In this document: positions 10,620-19,179 of the stretch, piece by piece
Layout: each line of letters opens with the position of its first letter
How positions within the stretch are numbered: position 1 is the stretch's first letter
Assembly (NCBI RefSeq): GCF_001274875.1
Contig: NZ_CP010899.1
Coordinates: forward strand, 744,001-808,000
DNA: 64,000 nt
Direction: 5' to 3'
Origin: Spiroplasma kunkelii CR2-3x
Lineage (GTDB): Bacteria > Bacillota_I > Bacilli_A > Mycoplasmatales > Mycoplasmataceae
The notes under the pieces: model-generated
Database searches by the model: none
What the model was told of the DNA's origin: nothing
Seen by the model: the letters and a program-made list of their open reading frames with translations, nothing else
Position numbers and translations under genes: made by a program

Positions 10620-10934
10620 ATGGTCTTTACTATTGATGCATGACAAGCTTATTTACCAACATTAGGGACAAGAATTGAAATTTCCCAAGCCCAAAAAAAT
10701 AATTTAGCATTAGTACTAAATAAACAATATCGAGTAAAACTTGAAGTTACAAATATTTATCAAAACGGTGATATCAAATACTTAAAAATTATTTTAAAAT
10801 TTGTTGATTTAAAAAATAATGAAAAAATTATTAATATTATGCCATATGTTCATGAACAAGCGTTTGATCAATTTCACTTACAAGGTAATTTTAAATATAA
10901 TTTAAAAATTAGTTATACTAGTAAAACAAATTAA
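10620..10934 (+). CDS. Hypothetical 104-aa protein
   Basis: MVFTIDAWQAYLPTLGTRIE, one UGA as Trp, beta-rich pattern (YRVKLEVTNIYQNGDIKYLK). Its start follows the previous TAA without a gap, so it was once part of an operon whose upstream genes are gone. Perhaps a phage or plasmid single-strand-binding-like protein, but no motif decides this. Confidence 0.5.
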
Positions 10935-11023
10935 AAAATGATAAAATACATATTGTATGAATACCTTGCTATAAAATTAAGAGACATAAATTGAGTAATT
11001 TAAGAAAATAGATGGAGAATAAA

Positions 11024-12877
11024 ATGCTTAAAAAGGGTAAATCAAATTCATGATATTCAATAATATCATTTTCAATTTTTAAAATTAGCCGTTCAATGGC
11101 AGTTTGAGTTTTAGTGTTATTGTCACTTGTTTTATTTGGTGCAATTGCAATTGCTCTTTTTTTATCTTCAACAAATATTTATGATTTTTTAAAAAATTTT
11201 CAATACGGAGTGTTTATTTTTAATAATATTTTATTATTATTGTTTGTGTTGTTAGTTATCATTAAAATTTTTGGTCGAGAATTTGAAGATGGGACATATT
11301 TACTTTTAATTTCCAAACCATATTCTCGATTTACTTTATTTTTCTTAAAATTAATTTCACTTTGAATTTTGATTATCTTTTTCTTAGGAACAATTATTTT
11401 ATTTGCTTTAGGAATTGGTTATATTGGTTATTTAATTAAAAATGATCCAAAATATTTACAAGTTTATCAAAATTTATTATTGAAATTATTTTTATATTCT
11501 TTAGCATTATCTTTTTTTGCATCAAGTGGTATTTTATTTGCGGTAACTTTTTTAAATTCACAAGTAGTTTTATTAATTGTTGTTATTTTCTGTAGTTTAT
11601 TTTTAGTTGGTGGGATGCCATATTCGTTAATTATGAGTTTGGCTAATACAATTGATTTATCATTTGTTGACAGTAATATGACTAAGCAACCTTATCCTGT
11701 AAATATTATTAAAAGTACAATTAATTTTAAAAGAAATTTAGAAAAAAAATTAATTAAATATGATAATTTAACTAGCAAAATTTGAGATTTTTATAATTCG
11801 TGAGATTATGATGATTTAGATAAAGTTTTTAAAACGCGAGACTATGAAAATATTACAAGTGATCCTACTTTGCGAATTAAACGATTAGAATTTTATCAAT
11901 CATTAGGTTTAACAAAACCAAAAGAAGATAGTTATACAATTAGCCAACTTAATAAGTGAGATAAAATAACAAAATATAAATATGATAATAAGGATGAAAC
12001 CATTTTTGAAATTATTAATAAAGTTGGCGGGAGTAATCTTCAAATGAAAGTAAACTTTGCGACAAATTTCTTTTTCAAATCACCAGAAGAATTAGATTCA
12101 AATAATGAAATTCATCAAGAATTACTTGATGCTATTAACTTTATTGGAAGAAGTGCAAAATCGTGAGAATTGTATCTTAGAACAAATGATTTAAATGGAA
12201 ATTCATTATTTTACTTTGATTTAGATAAATCATATTATAGTTTATCATCATCTGATAGTAAAGTAGGAACAGAAGAACGAAAGTTATCTGAGCCAAATGG
12301 ATTTAATCAAGTAAATGTTTTTCGTTCTGAATTTGCTCGAACTGGGATATTACCAGTTGATTCAGAATATGATAATGGTACTGAGTTTCAAGATTGAATT
12401 CTTAATTATTTTGGCGCCGAAGATAAAATTGAAGATGGTTTTGAAATTAAAACACTTTATGTTTTAAGAGAAATTGAAATTAATATTTTAAAAAAAATAA
12501 TGGATTATAAATTACTTGAAAGTGTACTAATTAAAATAAATACCGAATGACAAAAATATAATGATTTAATTCAAACTTATGAATTAATTTCTAAAATTAA
12601 TATTATTGAACATTGAAATCAAATTTGAACAAGTTCTTTATCATATGTTACATTTTGATTTGAACCATTGCAACGAAGTAATATTGATTTTAGTATTCAA
12701 AACAATTATTTAATGAGTTATCAAGATTTTCCAATAACATTACAACAAGATGAAAAAGTTGACCTTGATGTACTCCCATTTTTAAATATTAATTTATTGT
12801 TATATGTTTATTTAGGAATATCTGGTTTATTTTTAATTAATGCTTATTTAATTTTACGTCGCAAAAATATTACTTAA
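11024..12877 (+). CDS. ABC exporter membrane subunit
   Basis: 617 residues in one frame with 10 or more UGA Trp codons; GGAG upstream of ATG 11024. Six or so hydrophobic segments: one near residues 28-50, then 65-90, 115-140, 165-190 and 195-215, and a last one near 592-610. A large hydrophilic domain of about 370 residues separates helix 5 from the last helix, probably extracytoplasmic. The C-terminal RRKNIT is cytoplasmic. Layout resembles ABC-2 type permeases such as those exporting drugs or lipids. The ATPase gene follows after 27 nt. Substrate unknown. Confidence 0.75.
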
Positions 12878-12904
12878 GAGCAGGGTGAAAGGAGATGTTA
12901 AAAC

Positions 12905-13621
12905 ATGAATAATAATGCATTAGTACTTAGCGATGTGGCAATTGCTTCGCGTAATTTTAGCAAAAAGTTTAAAAATAGTATTGTTGGTCCATTTAATTTT
13001 AATGTTAGTCATGGAAAATTACATGTCATTTTAGGTGCTTCTGGAAGTGGAAAAACAGTTTTCATTAAATCTTTAATTGGTGGTTTAAAGGGCTTTCATG
13101 GTGATATTATAATTTTTGGTAAAAAAGCAAAAAAAATTAGTATGAAAAAAATGATTGGTTATGTTCCTGAGTTTGTTACTTTTCCTGAAAATATTATTTC
13201 TTATAATTTTTTAAAATATTTAGGAAAAACAAATGGTTTAAGAGAGAAATATCTTCGTGACCGCATTGAATATTTAATGAAATCATTAGAAATTTGAGAA
13301 CACCGTGATAAAGATGTTAATTCATTTTCATCAGGAATGAAAAAAAGAGTAATGATTATTCAAGGTATTATTCATGATCCTGAAATTTTAATTTTAGATG
13401 AACCAGAAGCGGGATTAGATATTAATAATCGAAAAAAAATTATTTTTTACTTAAAACAATTAACACTTCGTGGTAAAAATGTCTTTTTTTCATCCCATTT
13501 ACTAGATGAAATTAAAGACTATATTGATGAATTTACAATGGTAATGACTGGAACGCAAATTTATACAGGGCAATTAGCTGCCTTTAATATTAAAAATGTA
13601 GTTATACCACATACATTTTAA
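12905..13621 (+). CDS. ABC transporter ATP-binding protein, C-terminus replaced by viral DNA
   Basis: 238 residues. Walker A GASGSGKT (residues 45-52), Q-loop region, signature SSGMKKR near 145-152, Walker B ILILDEPEAGLD near 163-174, H-loop FSSH near 196-199. It powers the exporter encoded just upstream. AAAGGAG precedes the start. The last seven codons (VVIPHTF) and the stop lie in a sequence that is the reverse complement of a plectroviral promoter (compare 44411-44440 and 14289-14312), so the native C-terminus has been cut off. The nucleotide-binding core is complete and the protein may still work. Confidence 0.85.
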
Positions 13622-14312
13622 AGATTACAAGAAAATAATAAAATGCATCAAGTATATTCAAGCAGCAAGTTCTGTCTCTTGTTAATATGATGATAACATC
13701 ATTTCTATATTATATTTTTTACTAATTTTTTTAACAAATGCAACTCTTTTTTGAAAAAATTAAATTAATTTATAAATATAGCTTAATTTAACCATATTTA
13801 AGCACACTAAAAAAGCATTTATTAAATTTTAATTAATAGATACATATTTTATTATTTTAATGACATATTTTATGAATTAATGTACATTTTTAAATATTTA
13901 TTGTTTATATATTCTGCAAAAACATTTCTTTTGCACTTATTCAATTTAAACAGGACCGTATTTTTTCATTAATTACATCATTAACTACTCAATTTAATCG
14001 TTTCTGACTAACTTTATTAAAATCAGTTCCCCTATGAAATCAATGTCTTAATTCACTATTCATATATTCAATTAAAGGTTTTTGACGATGTTTACCAGTA
14101 TCACAAAAATATACTTGTGTTTCAACAAAGATTTCCATTTTTCTTCATTTATAAAATTCTCTTCCTCGATCTGTTATTATTCTTTTTATTTTACCCATTA
14201 AATTATTTACTTTAACTAATTCTTTAAACTTTTAAAAAACATCATTAGCAGTATGATTTTCTAATTTTATTGCAAAGTATTTTTTACTTGTAGTATACCA
14301 CATACATTTTAA
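13597..14312. mobile_element. Plectrovirus/IS30 fragment bounded by 24-bp direct repeats
   Basis: The sequence ATACCACATACATTTTAAA lies at both edges (13603-13621 and 14295-14313). Between them are transposase flank sequence (13640-13830, matching 57180-57340) and a transposase C-terminal fragment. The repeats are the viral promoter in reverse. Confidence 0.65.
13905..14290 (-). pseudogene. IS30 transposase C-terminal fragment
   Basis: Reads with two UGA Trp codons from about 14290 to TAA 13905. It keeps TDRGREFYKWRKMEIF and the catalytic Glu in PLIEYMNSELRHWF, and ends WISAKEMFLQNI. An in-frame TAA near 14233 replaces a Glu codon of the intact copy at 57351-58334. The N-terminal half is missing. 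Confidence 0.8.
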
Positions 14313-14737
14313 ATATTACAGCAACAAGCACAACAAGTTTAATTGCTTGTAAAACACTTAAATCAAATAATAATAGTAAAAACGAGGGCAATAAAGCAGA
14401 AACTACACTAAAACCACAACAACCACCAGAAAATAGTAATTGAAAAACTATAAATAGCACATTTAATCATGAATTTAAAACACGTAATAATAAATTTTAT
14501 ATAATATCAGCAAAAAAACAACGAGAAGATAAAACTTGAAAAATTATTAAATTTAAAAATGATGATATTAATAATCTATTTGGTAATGTGTGAAATAATG
14601 GAGTTAAAATTAAAGACATTTGATATATAGTAAATAGTTTATATTATTGAAATGGGGTTGGTGAACCTGAAACACCAGGAATCAACGAAAACACTGGTGA
14701 AATTACTGACTGAAAAGAACAAAAAGGAACTGAATAA
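14312..14737 (+). pseudogene. Second lipoprotein cassette, 5'-truncated
   Basis: The frame enters at NITATSTTSLIACKTLKSNN, that is, inside the signal peptide of the family seen at 8045. It carries the same landmarks (PPENSNW, ENTGEITDWKEQKGTE) but a different middle. There is no start codon: the first residues of the signal lie beyond the joint with the reversed viral promoter. Convergent with a P1 C-terminal fragment exactly as at 8045-8506. Confidence 0.75.
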
Positions 14738-14748
14738 CAGTTCCTTTT

Positions 14749-14963
14749 TTATATTAATAAAAAAATATTTGTTATTGTACTATACAATGCAGGATTAAAT
14801 TTTCATACCTCAAATATTTGACTAAAAAAACTATATACTGTCTCAAAAACCTTGCCAACACCACTCGCTAACTCGTTAACTTGTTTAACTCCCGGAATAG
14901 TATTAACAATCCAAATCACCGCATTTTTAATATGAGCACCAAAATCTCATCAACCTTTAGGAG
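14749..14963 (-). pseudogene. P1-type C-terminal fragment
   Basis: About 200 bp almost identical to 8510-8735: GWWDFGAHIKNAVIWIVNTI, then the amphipathic GVGKVFETLY region. It ends early, as NIFLLI then stop, lacking the last nine residues of the 8506 copy. It is cut at about 14963, where the RuvC-like gene begins. Confidence 0.75.
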
Positions 14964-15388
14964 TTATATATAGATATTATTTATTGCTTCTTCTTCAGAA
15001 TTAGAATTAAAAGTAATATTATTAATTATTTTCTTTTTCAAAACATTATAAATAATAATACCAGTTTGCCCAATTCCAGCGGGGTCAATTGCAATAATAT
15101 ATTTTAATTTATTTGATTTATTTTTTTCTCAAATTGTAATATTTTTCACCCATCGGAAGCTAAATCTAAAATATCGTTAATTTTGTAATGTTCCATATAA
15201 GAAACAATTAAATTTCATTTATCTTTAAATAAATTTAAATACATTTTGGCTCATTCTAAACATTGCAAATCATAATGTTTTTTATGATGTGAAATACGGC
15301 AATTAGTGGGTTTATAATTAACTCAGTCAAACGATGTTGTTATTTCATCTCAAGTTTTATTAATATACAAACTTTTATATTCTGTCAT
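14964..15388 (-). pseudogene. RuvC-like RNase H-fold protein, frameshifted and 3'-truncated
   Basis: Starts MTEYKSLYINKTWDEITTSF after AAGGAG. After a frameshift near 15147 the frame gives KLKYIIAIDPAGIGQTGIII, the first catalytic strand of RuvC-type resolvases (IDPG..TG). It is cut off at 14964 by plectroviral P1 sequence, so the other acidic residues are missing. Phages carry such enzymes to resolve branched DNA before packaging. The N-terminal domain of about 80 residues is unusual for RuvC and unrecognised. Last member of the operon 16008-14964. Confidence 0.55.
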
Positions 15389-15402
15389 TTTATCTATACT
15401 CC

Positions 15403-15525
15403 TTAATTATTTTTGCGTAAACCTAATGTTCAGTGTTCATCAGTAATTTTATTTTGTGAAACTGGATAACCTCTAAGCATCAATTCATTTAATTTATTAA
15501 TAATTTTTTTATTTAACTTTTTCAT
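15403..15525 (-). CDS. 40-aa protein, HEHW family
   Basis: MKKLNKKIINKLNELMLRGY ends with ITDEHWTLGLRKNN. The same DE-ITxEHW signature ends the 68-aa protein at 36283-36489. Its start overlaps the end of the upstream 73-aa gene. Function unknown; conserved between two separate elements. Confidence 0.55.
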
Positions 15526-15730
15526 ATTCCACATCCTTACTAGGTAATTTTTTATATAAAGATTTATCTTTTATAATAAAAGTATCTTCTCTTCGACCAT
15601 TTACATATTGACAATATTCATCAAAATCTTCTTTATATAATTGTTGTTCTTTTAATTCAGCAAGTTCTTTTTTAAGTGCTTCATTTTCTTCTTGTAATTT
15701 ATCAAATTTAATTGATTCTGTTATAGTCAT
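15509..15730 (-). CDS. 73-aa coiled-coil protein
   Basis: [20 protein letters not shown] continues as a Leu/Glu/Lys coiled coil to about residue 33, then a short tail. Its ATG shares a base with the stop of the pentapeptide gene (TAATG). Paralogue of the broken gene at 5639-5920, which has added zinc knuckles. Confidence 0.65.
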   Translation of the reverse strand: MTITESIKFDKLQEENEALKKELAELKEQQLYKEDFDEYCQYVNGRREDTFIIKDKSLYKKLPSKDVEYEKVK

Positions 15731-16008
15731 TATTTATCCTCCTCAATAATAGTTAATTGTTCTAATTGTTTTTTGGTGATTTTAACACCACATAAATAAG
15801 CATATTTTAAATTAGCACCAGTTAAATAAGCACCTTCTAAATTAGCATCTTTTAAATTAGCATCTTTTAAATTAGCACGGTGTAAATTAGCACCTTCTAA
15901 ATTAGCACCTTCTAAATCTAATCTTTCACTTTCTAAATATTGATTTAATTTTTCTTTTTCAACAGTAACTCCTGTTAAATCTTTAATCATATCTTTTAAT
16001 GTTTTCAT
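15730..16008 (-). CDS. Pentapeptide-repeat protein
   Basis: 92 residues. After [20 protein letters not shown] come nine or so A(N/D)L(x)(x) pentapeptides (residues 31-72), then [18 protein letters not shown] precedes ATG 16008. First gene of the operon to 14964, and paralogue of 5933-6136 with the same neighbours, so both operons descend from one element type. Pentapeptide proteins can mimic DNA; whether this short one does is open. Confidence 0.8.
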   Translation of the reverse strand: MKTLKDMIKDLTGVTVEKEKLNQYLESERLDLEGANLEGANLHRANLKDANLKDANLEGAYLTGANLKYAYLCGVKITKKQLEQLTIIEEDK

Positions 16009-16480
16009 TTAATTTTTTTCCTTTCTGTAAAAAAAACATAATATTCCTTTATTAGTTAATATTTTTATATTTAGTAAATAATTTATTTTATTATTTATTT
16101 ACTTCGCCGCCCGCTTCACTTTGTGGGTGAGCGGGGGCGGTAGAATATTTTTATAGAGTTTACCCCTCCACGGAAATAAACAAACAATTTACCCAGTTAT
16201 TAATTACGTTTCATCCATCCCTACACAACTTTATATAAAGAAAATAACCTTTTGGAGCTCCTCCCTCTTGTTTTTTTAGTGTCCGATATTGTTTTTTTAG
16301 GTTTAACAGCACTCTTTTTATGAAACAAGCAAAAACACACGCTCTGACATTTCGCGGGCGACTAACCCCGCTGAGAATTAAAAAAATAAATATGGGTAAA
16401 TCCAATCGCTTTCACACTTTCTTTAAGGCTTCGTGCCATAGATGAGTTATTCATCTTTAAGCATTCAAAATATTAAGTTT
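16009..16480. other. Operon leader with GC-rich hairpin
   Basis: No convincing gene. At 16107-16142 CCGCCCGCTTCAC and GTGAGCGGGGGCGG form a GC-rich stem that stands out in this AT-rich DNA. A second GC-rich patch lies at 16342-16375 (GCGGGCGACTAACCCCGC). Could be a replication or packaging signal of the element (speculation). Confidence 0.4.
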
Positions 16481-16484
16481 TAGT

Positions 16485-16649
16485 ATTGCATTATTCATCA
16501 GATAGTACCTTTATTAAAAATGATATTATTAGTTGTTAAACCAAAAAAATATAATAAATCACAGAAAGGAAATTATAAAAATTAACTAATTGATGGAGAA
16601 AATAGGTTAATTTTTAATTTTAAAGATACTATCTGATGAATAATGCAAT
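16485..16649. repeat. 23-bp perfect inverted repeat flanking 119 bp
   Basis: The left arm 16485-16507 (starts ATTGCATTATTCATC) is the exact reverse complement of 16627-16649. The inner region and right arm recur at 59085-59189, where the left arm is replaced by a plectroviral promoter. Confidence 0.8.
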
Positions 16650-16655
16650 TAAAAA

Positions 16656-16690
16656 AAATCACTCTAATAAGAGATTACTTTAATTTGTAT
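16656..16690 (+). terminator. Hairpin terminator after the inverted repeat
   Basis: AATCACTCTAATAAGAGATT hairpin followed by T-rich sequence. The copy at 59193-59212 has a perfect AATCGCT/AGCGATT stem. Confidence 0.5.
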
Positions 16691-16763
16691 TTAATTACTT
16701 TATTTATAATTTTTATAAAACCTCAACTTTTTTCCGACTATCGTTTTTACTCATTTTTTTATT

Positions 16764-17571
16764 TTAACACCTTAAATTGGTATTTTTATTAACAGTAAAA
16801 TTAGTATTTTTAACTAAATTTCTAAATATTTTTCTATCAGTAGAAACATATTTTTTATATTCTCTAAACTTCTCTAAACCATAATAACTATTACAACTAA
16901 AACCAATTTTATAACCATTTTTATTACCAAAAGAAAAATAATTCAAGTTATTTTTAACTGAATAAATTAAATCTTGTTCTGATAATTCAATAACACCAAC
17001 TTTTACTTTGAAGTTCTTACAATTTTTACTAAATTGATATGCTTTAATGTTAAAATAATAATGATTTTGTGACTTATCATTATTAGCATTTTTTACAATA
17101 TATTTGGCAAGATATTTAACAACATCTTCATTCGAACCTGCACGAACTTTAATATTTTTATTAAAACCGTGTTTTCAATATTGTTGTACTACACTATTAG
17201 GTATTTTTTGGTTTAATATTATATGAAAGTTAACTGCTCCGCGATTTTGATACTCATAAGTATACATATATTTTAAAATTTCTTTATGATTTTTAGAACG
17301 AATAGGATTGTTTCATCAACGATTAATATTATTAAAAAATAACTTTAAGTCTTTTTTACATTTTTTAATATCTGTTTCATTTTTTGCATAAGTTAAAGTA
17401 AGAAAACTTAAATTTTTTGAATTTGAAAAATTATGATATGCTTTACGAATACAATTTCCTTGGGTGCGAATACGATTATTTAATAGTTTTTTATCATTTT
17501 TTTCAGTATTTTTAACTCCAGTTTTATACCTTTATTTGTTAAATTATCTTGAATAAAAATATTATTAATTT
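16764..17571 (-). pseudogene. Plectrovirus replication protein (HUH-like Rep), frameshifted
   Basis: From about 17480 to TAA 16764 the frame is open with UGA Trp codons. Rolling-circle Rep-like features are LTYAKN (motif 1 region), GAVNFHIIL (metal-binding motif, one His kept) and DVVKYLAKYIVK (the Tyr motif). Residues before about 17520 (NNIFIQDNLTNKGIK) are in another frame, so one indel breaks it. No ATG follows the AAGGAG at 17577; the first codon is ATT. In SpV1 viruses this is the ORF2 replication protein. Confidence 0.75.
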
Positions 17572-17935
17572 TTATAAACTCCTTCCAAATAAAAAAACAC
17601 TAAATTACTTTTAAAAGTTTCGTACGAGGAAACTATAAATAGTTTAAAACTTTCAATATAAATAATATAATTCCTTTCTAAAAATAATATATTACATCTC
17701 TTTTCTAAAAATATCGCGACACGCTTCGCGTGTTCGCTACGCTCAAAATAAACTATGTTGAATAAATTACCGCTAATAAATTACACAGATAATTTATTCA
17801 TTTTATTTTTCATTATTAATTACTAAGGACCGCAAAATAAAATAATGTTTTCTTTCCATTAAAAAATAAACCCCTTTCAAAGTTGATTTGTTGCACTTCG
17901 ATTACACGATGCATCATTTCTACCTACTATTTGTT
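17572..17935 (-). mobile_element. Plectrovirus intergenic region with small ORF
   Basis: Contains the short frame MERKHYFILRSLVINNEK (17803-17859, minus) after AAAGGGGTT, a GC-rich hairpin at 17709-17724 (ACACGCTTCGCGTGT), and the recurrent motif GATTTGTTGCACTTCGATTACA at 17885-17906. The order matches the viral intergenic region of 41406-41640 reversed. Confidence 0.65.
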
Positions 17936-18104
17936 TATTATATAAAATAAGGAATTATAACTAGTCAAAATATCATCTTATTCAGTCATCTTATTAAATA
18001 AATAATATAAAGATAACAAACTGATTAAAATTTGACAACAATGAAAAATAGTATATAACTTTTAAAATACCTGAAAATATCCTTATTTTATCGTACGATT
18101 GCAA

Positions 18105-18132
18105 ATAAAAAACCGCCCGTTAAGCGGTTTGA
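18105..18132 (-). terminator. Terminator of the permease-lipoprotein operon
   Basis: Minus strand: AAACCGC, loop, GCGGTTT followed by TTTAT. It lies 80-100 nt beyond the stop of the lipoprotein gene. Confidence 0.75.
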
Positions 18133-18207
18133 GAGATACCTAATTTAATATTCTGTCTAAATTGCATAATTATAAAATTACTGCAAATAATTTTTATTAA
18201 TATGTAA

Positions 18208-19167
18208 TTAACTAAAACTTATTTTAATACTACCAGTATAGTATTCTGATTTATCATAAGCAGTAATTGTTCCACCTTTGTTATCAGGGTTAATTTCTAA
18301 ATATAAATCATTTAATAAAACACTTAGTCGATTTAACTGGCTAACAAAATTAACACTAATAAACATCATCATTACTTGTAAAATATTTACTTTTGGTAAT
18401 TTACCTAAATTTGTTGTTAACTTCATTTGTCCTAAATCCTCTTTTACTATTGGAGGTTTAGGTGGGACAACAGAAAAAGACACTTTAACTGAACCATAAT
18501 AATCTGTTCTTGGGTTATTATCTTCTGACCAATGGTCTTTTCCTGAAATTAAAATTGCTCCAGTTTGATCAGGTTCAATCATAATTTTATCAACTTTATC
18601 AATTTGTCGGTTTCATATTTCTGATGTTTGTGGTCCAATAAAATACTCACCAAACTTATCTAATTCTGAAATAAGTTGCATATTGTTAAAAATAGTGGCA
18701 ATTAAAATTGTTTTTGGTCGTGCATCAGTAATTTGTCCTAAATCAATACTCTTTACTTTATCAGCTAAATGGCTGGAAGTTGTTACTATTTTATTAATTT
18801 TTATTGTATTTAAATTTGTTCCATCACTAAAGTTCAATTCATATTGACCATTACAATACAAATCAATTTTATCAATTGGTTTTGATTGATTATTAAATTT
18901 ATAATTTTTTATTAACTGATTAAATTTTCATTTTGTTCCTTGAAATAATTGCGCTAATTGCCGGAATAATTCAGGAATAGTTTGTTTATTATTTTGTGGA
19001 TCAATTTTTTTAAAATCAACTCCAACAAAACCAGCTACTTCAACTGGCAAAACTGGTGGATCAACTGGAATATTATTTCAATTATCATTTTTAGTACAAC
19101 TAACTACAGACATTACTGGTCCTGAAACTAGAATTCCAACGGCAATAGTTGCTAATAATTTTTTTAT
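18208..19167 (-). CDS. Surface lipoprotein with spiroplasmal repeat domains, ATA start
   Basis: 319 residues. A signal segment (KKLLATIAVGILVSGP) leads to VVSC, a lipobox Cys near residue 23. Then come repeats that begin DLGQ and end (Y)YGSVKVSFS or YYTGSIKISFS: residues about 149-235 and 242-319. The frame has no ATG, GTG or TTG at its beginning; the only codon properly spaced from AAGGAGG is ATA at 19167, an allowed rare start in table 4 and perhaps a mutated ATG. It starts 12 nt after the giant permease stop, so it is co-transcribed and may be a binding partner of that transporter. Confidence 0.7.
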
Positions 19168-19179
19168 TTTAATTCCTCC

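Noticed and set aside
11024-12877. Treating the exporter permease as a pseudogene because of many UGA codons
   Set aside because: All interruptions are UGA and fall at Trp positions; the frame is open in table 4.
16211-16405. 64-aa minus-strand frame beginning MDLPIFIFLI
   Set aside because: No ribosome site, GC-rich hairpin sequence inside, no relatives in the window; it lies in the leader of the pentapeptide operon.
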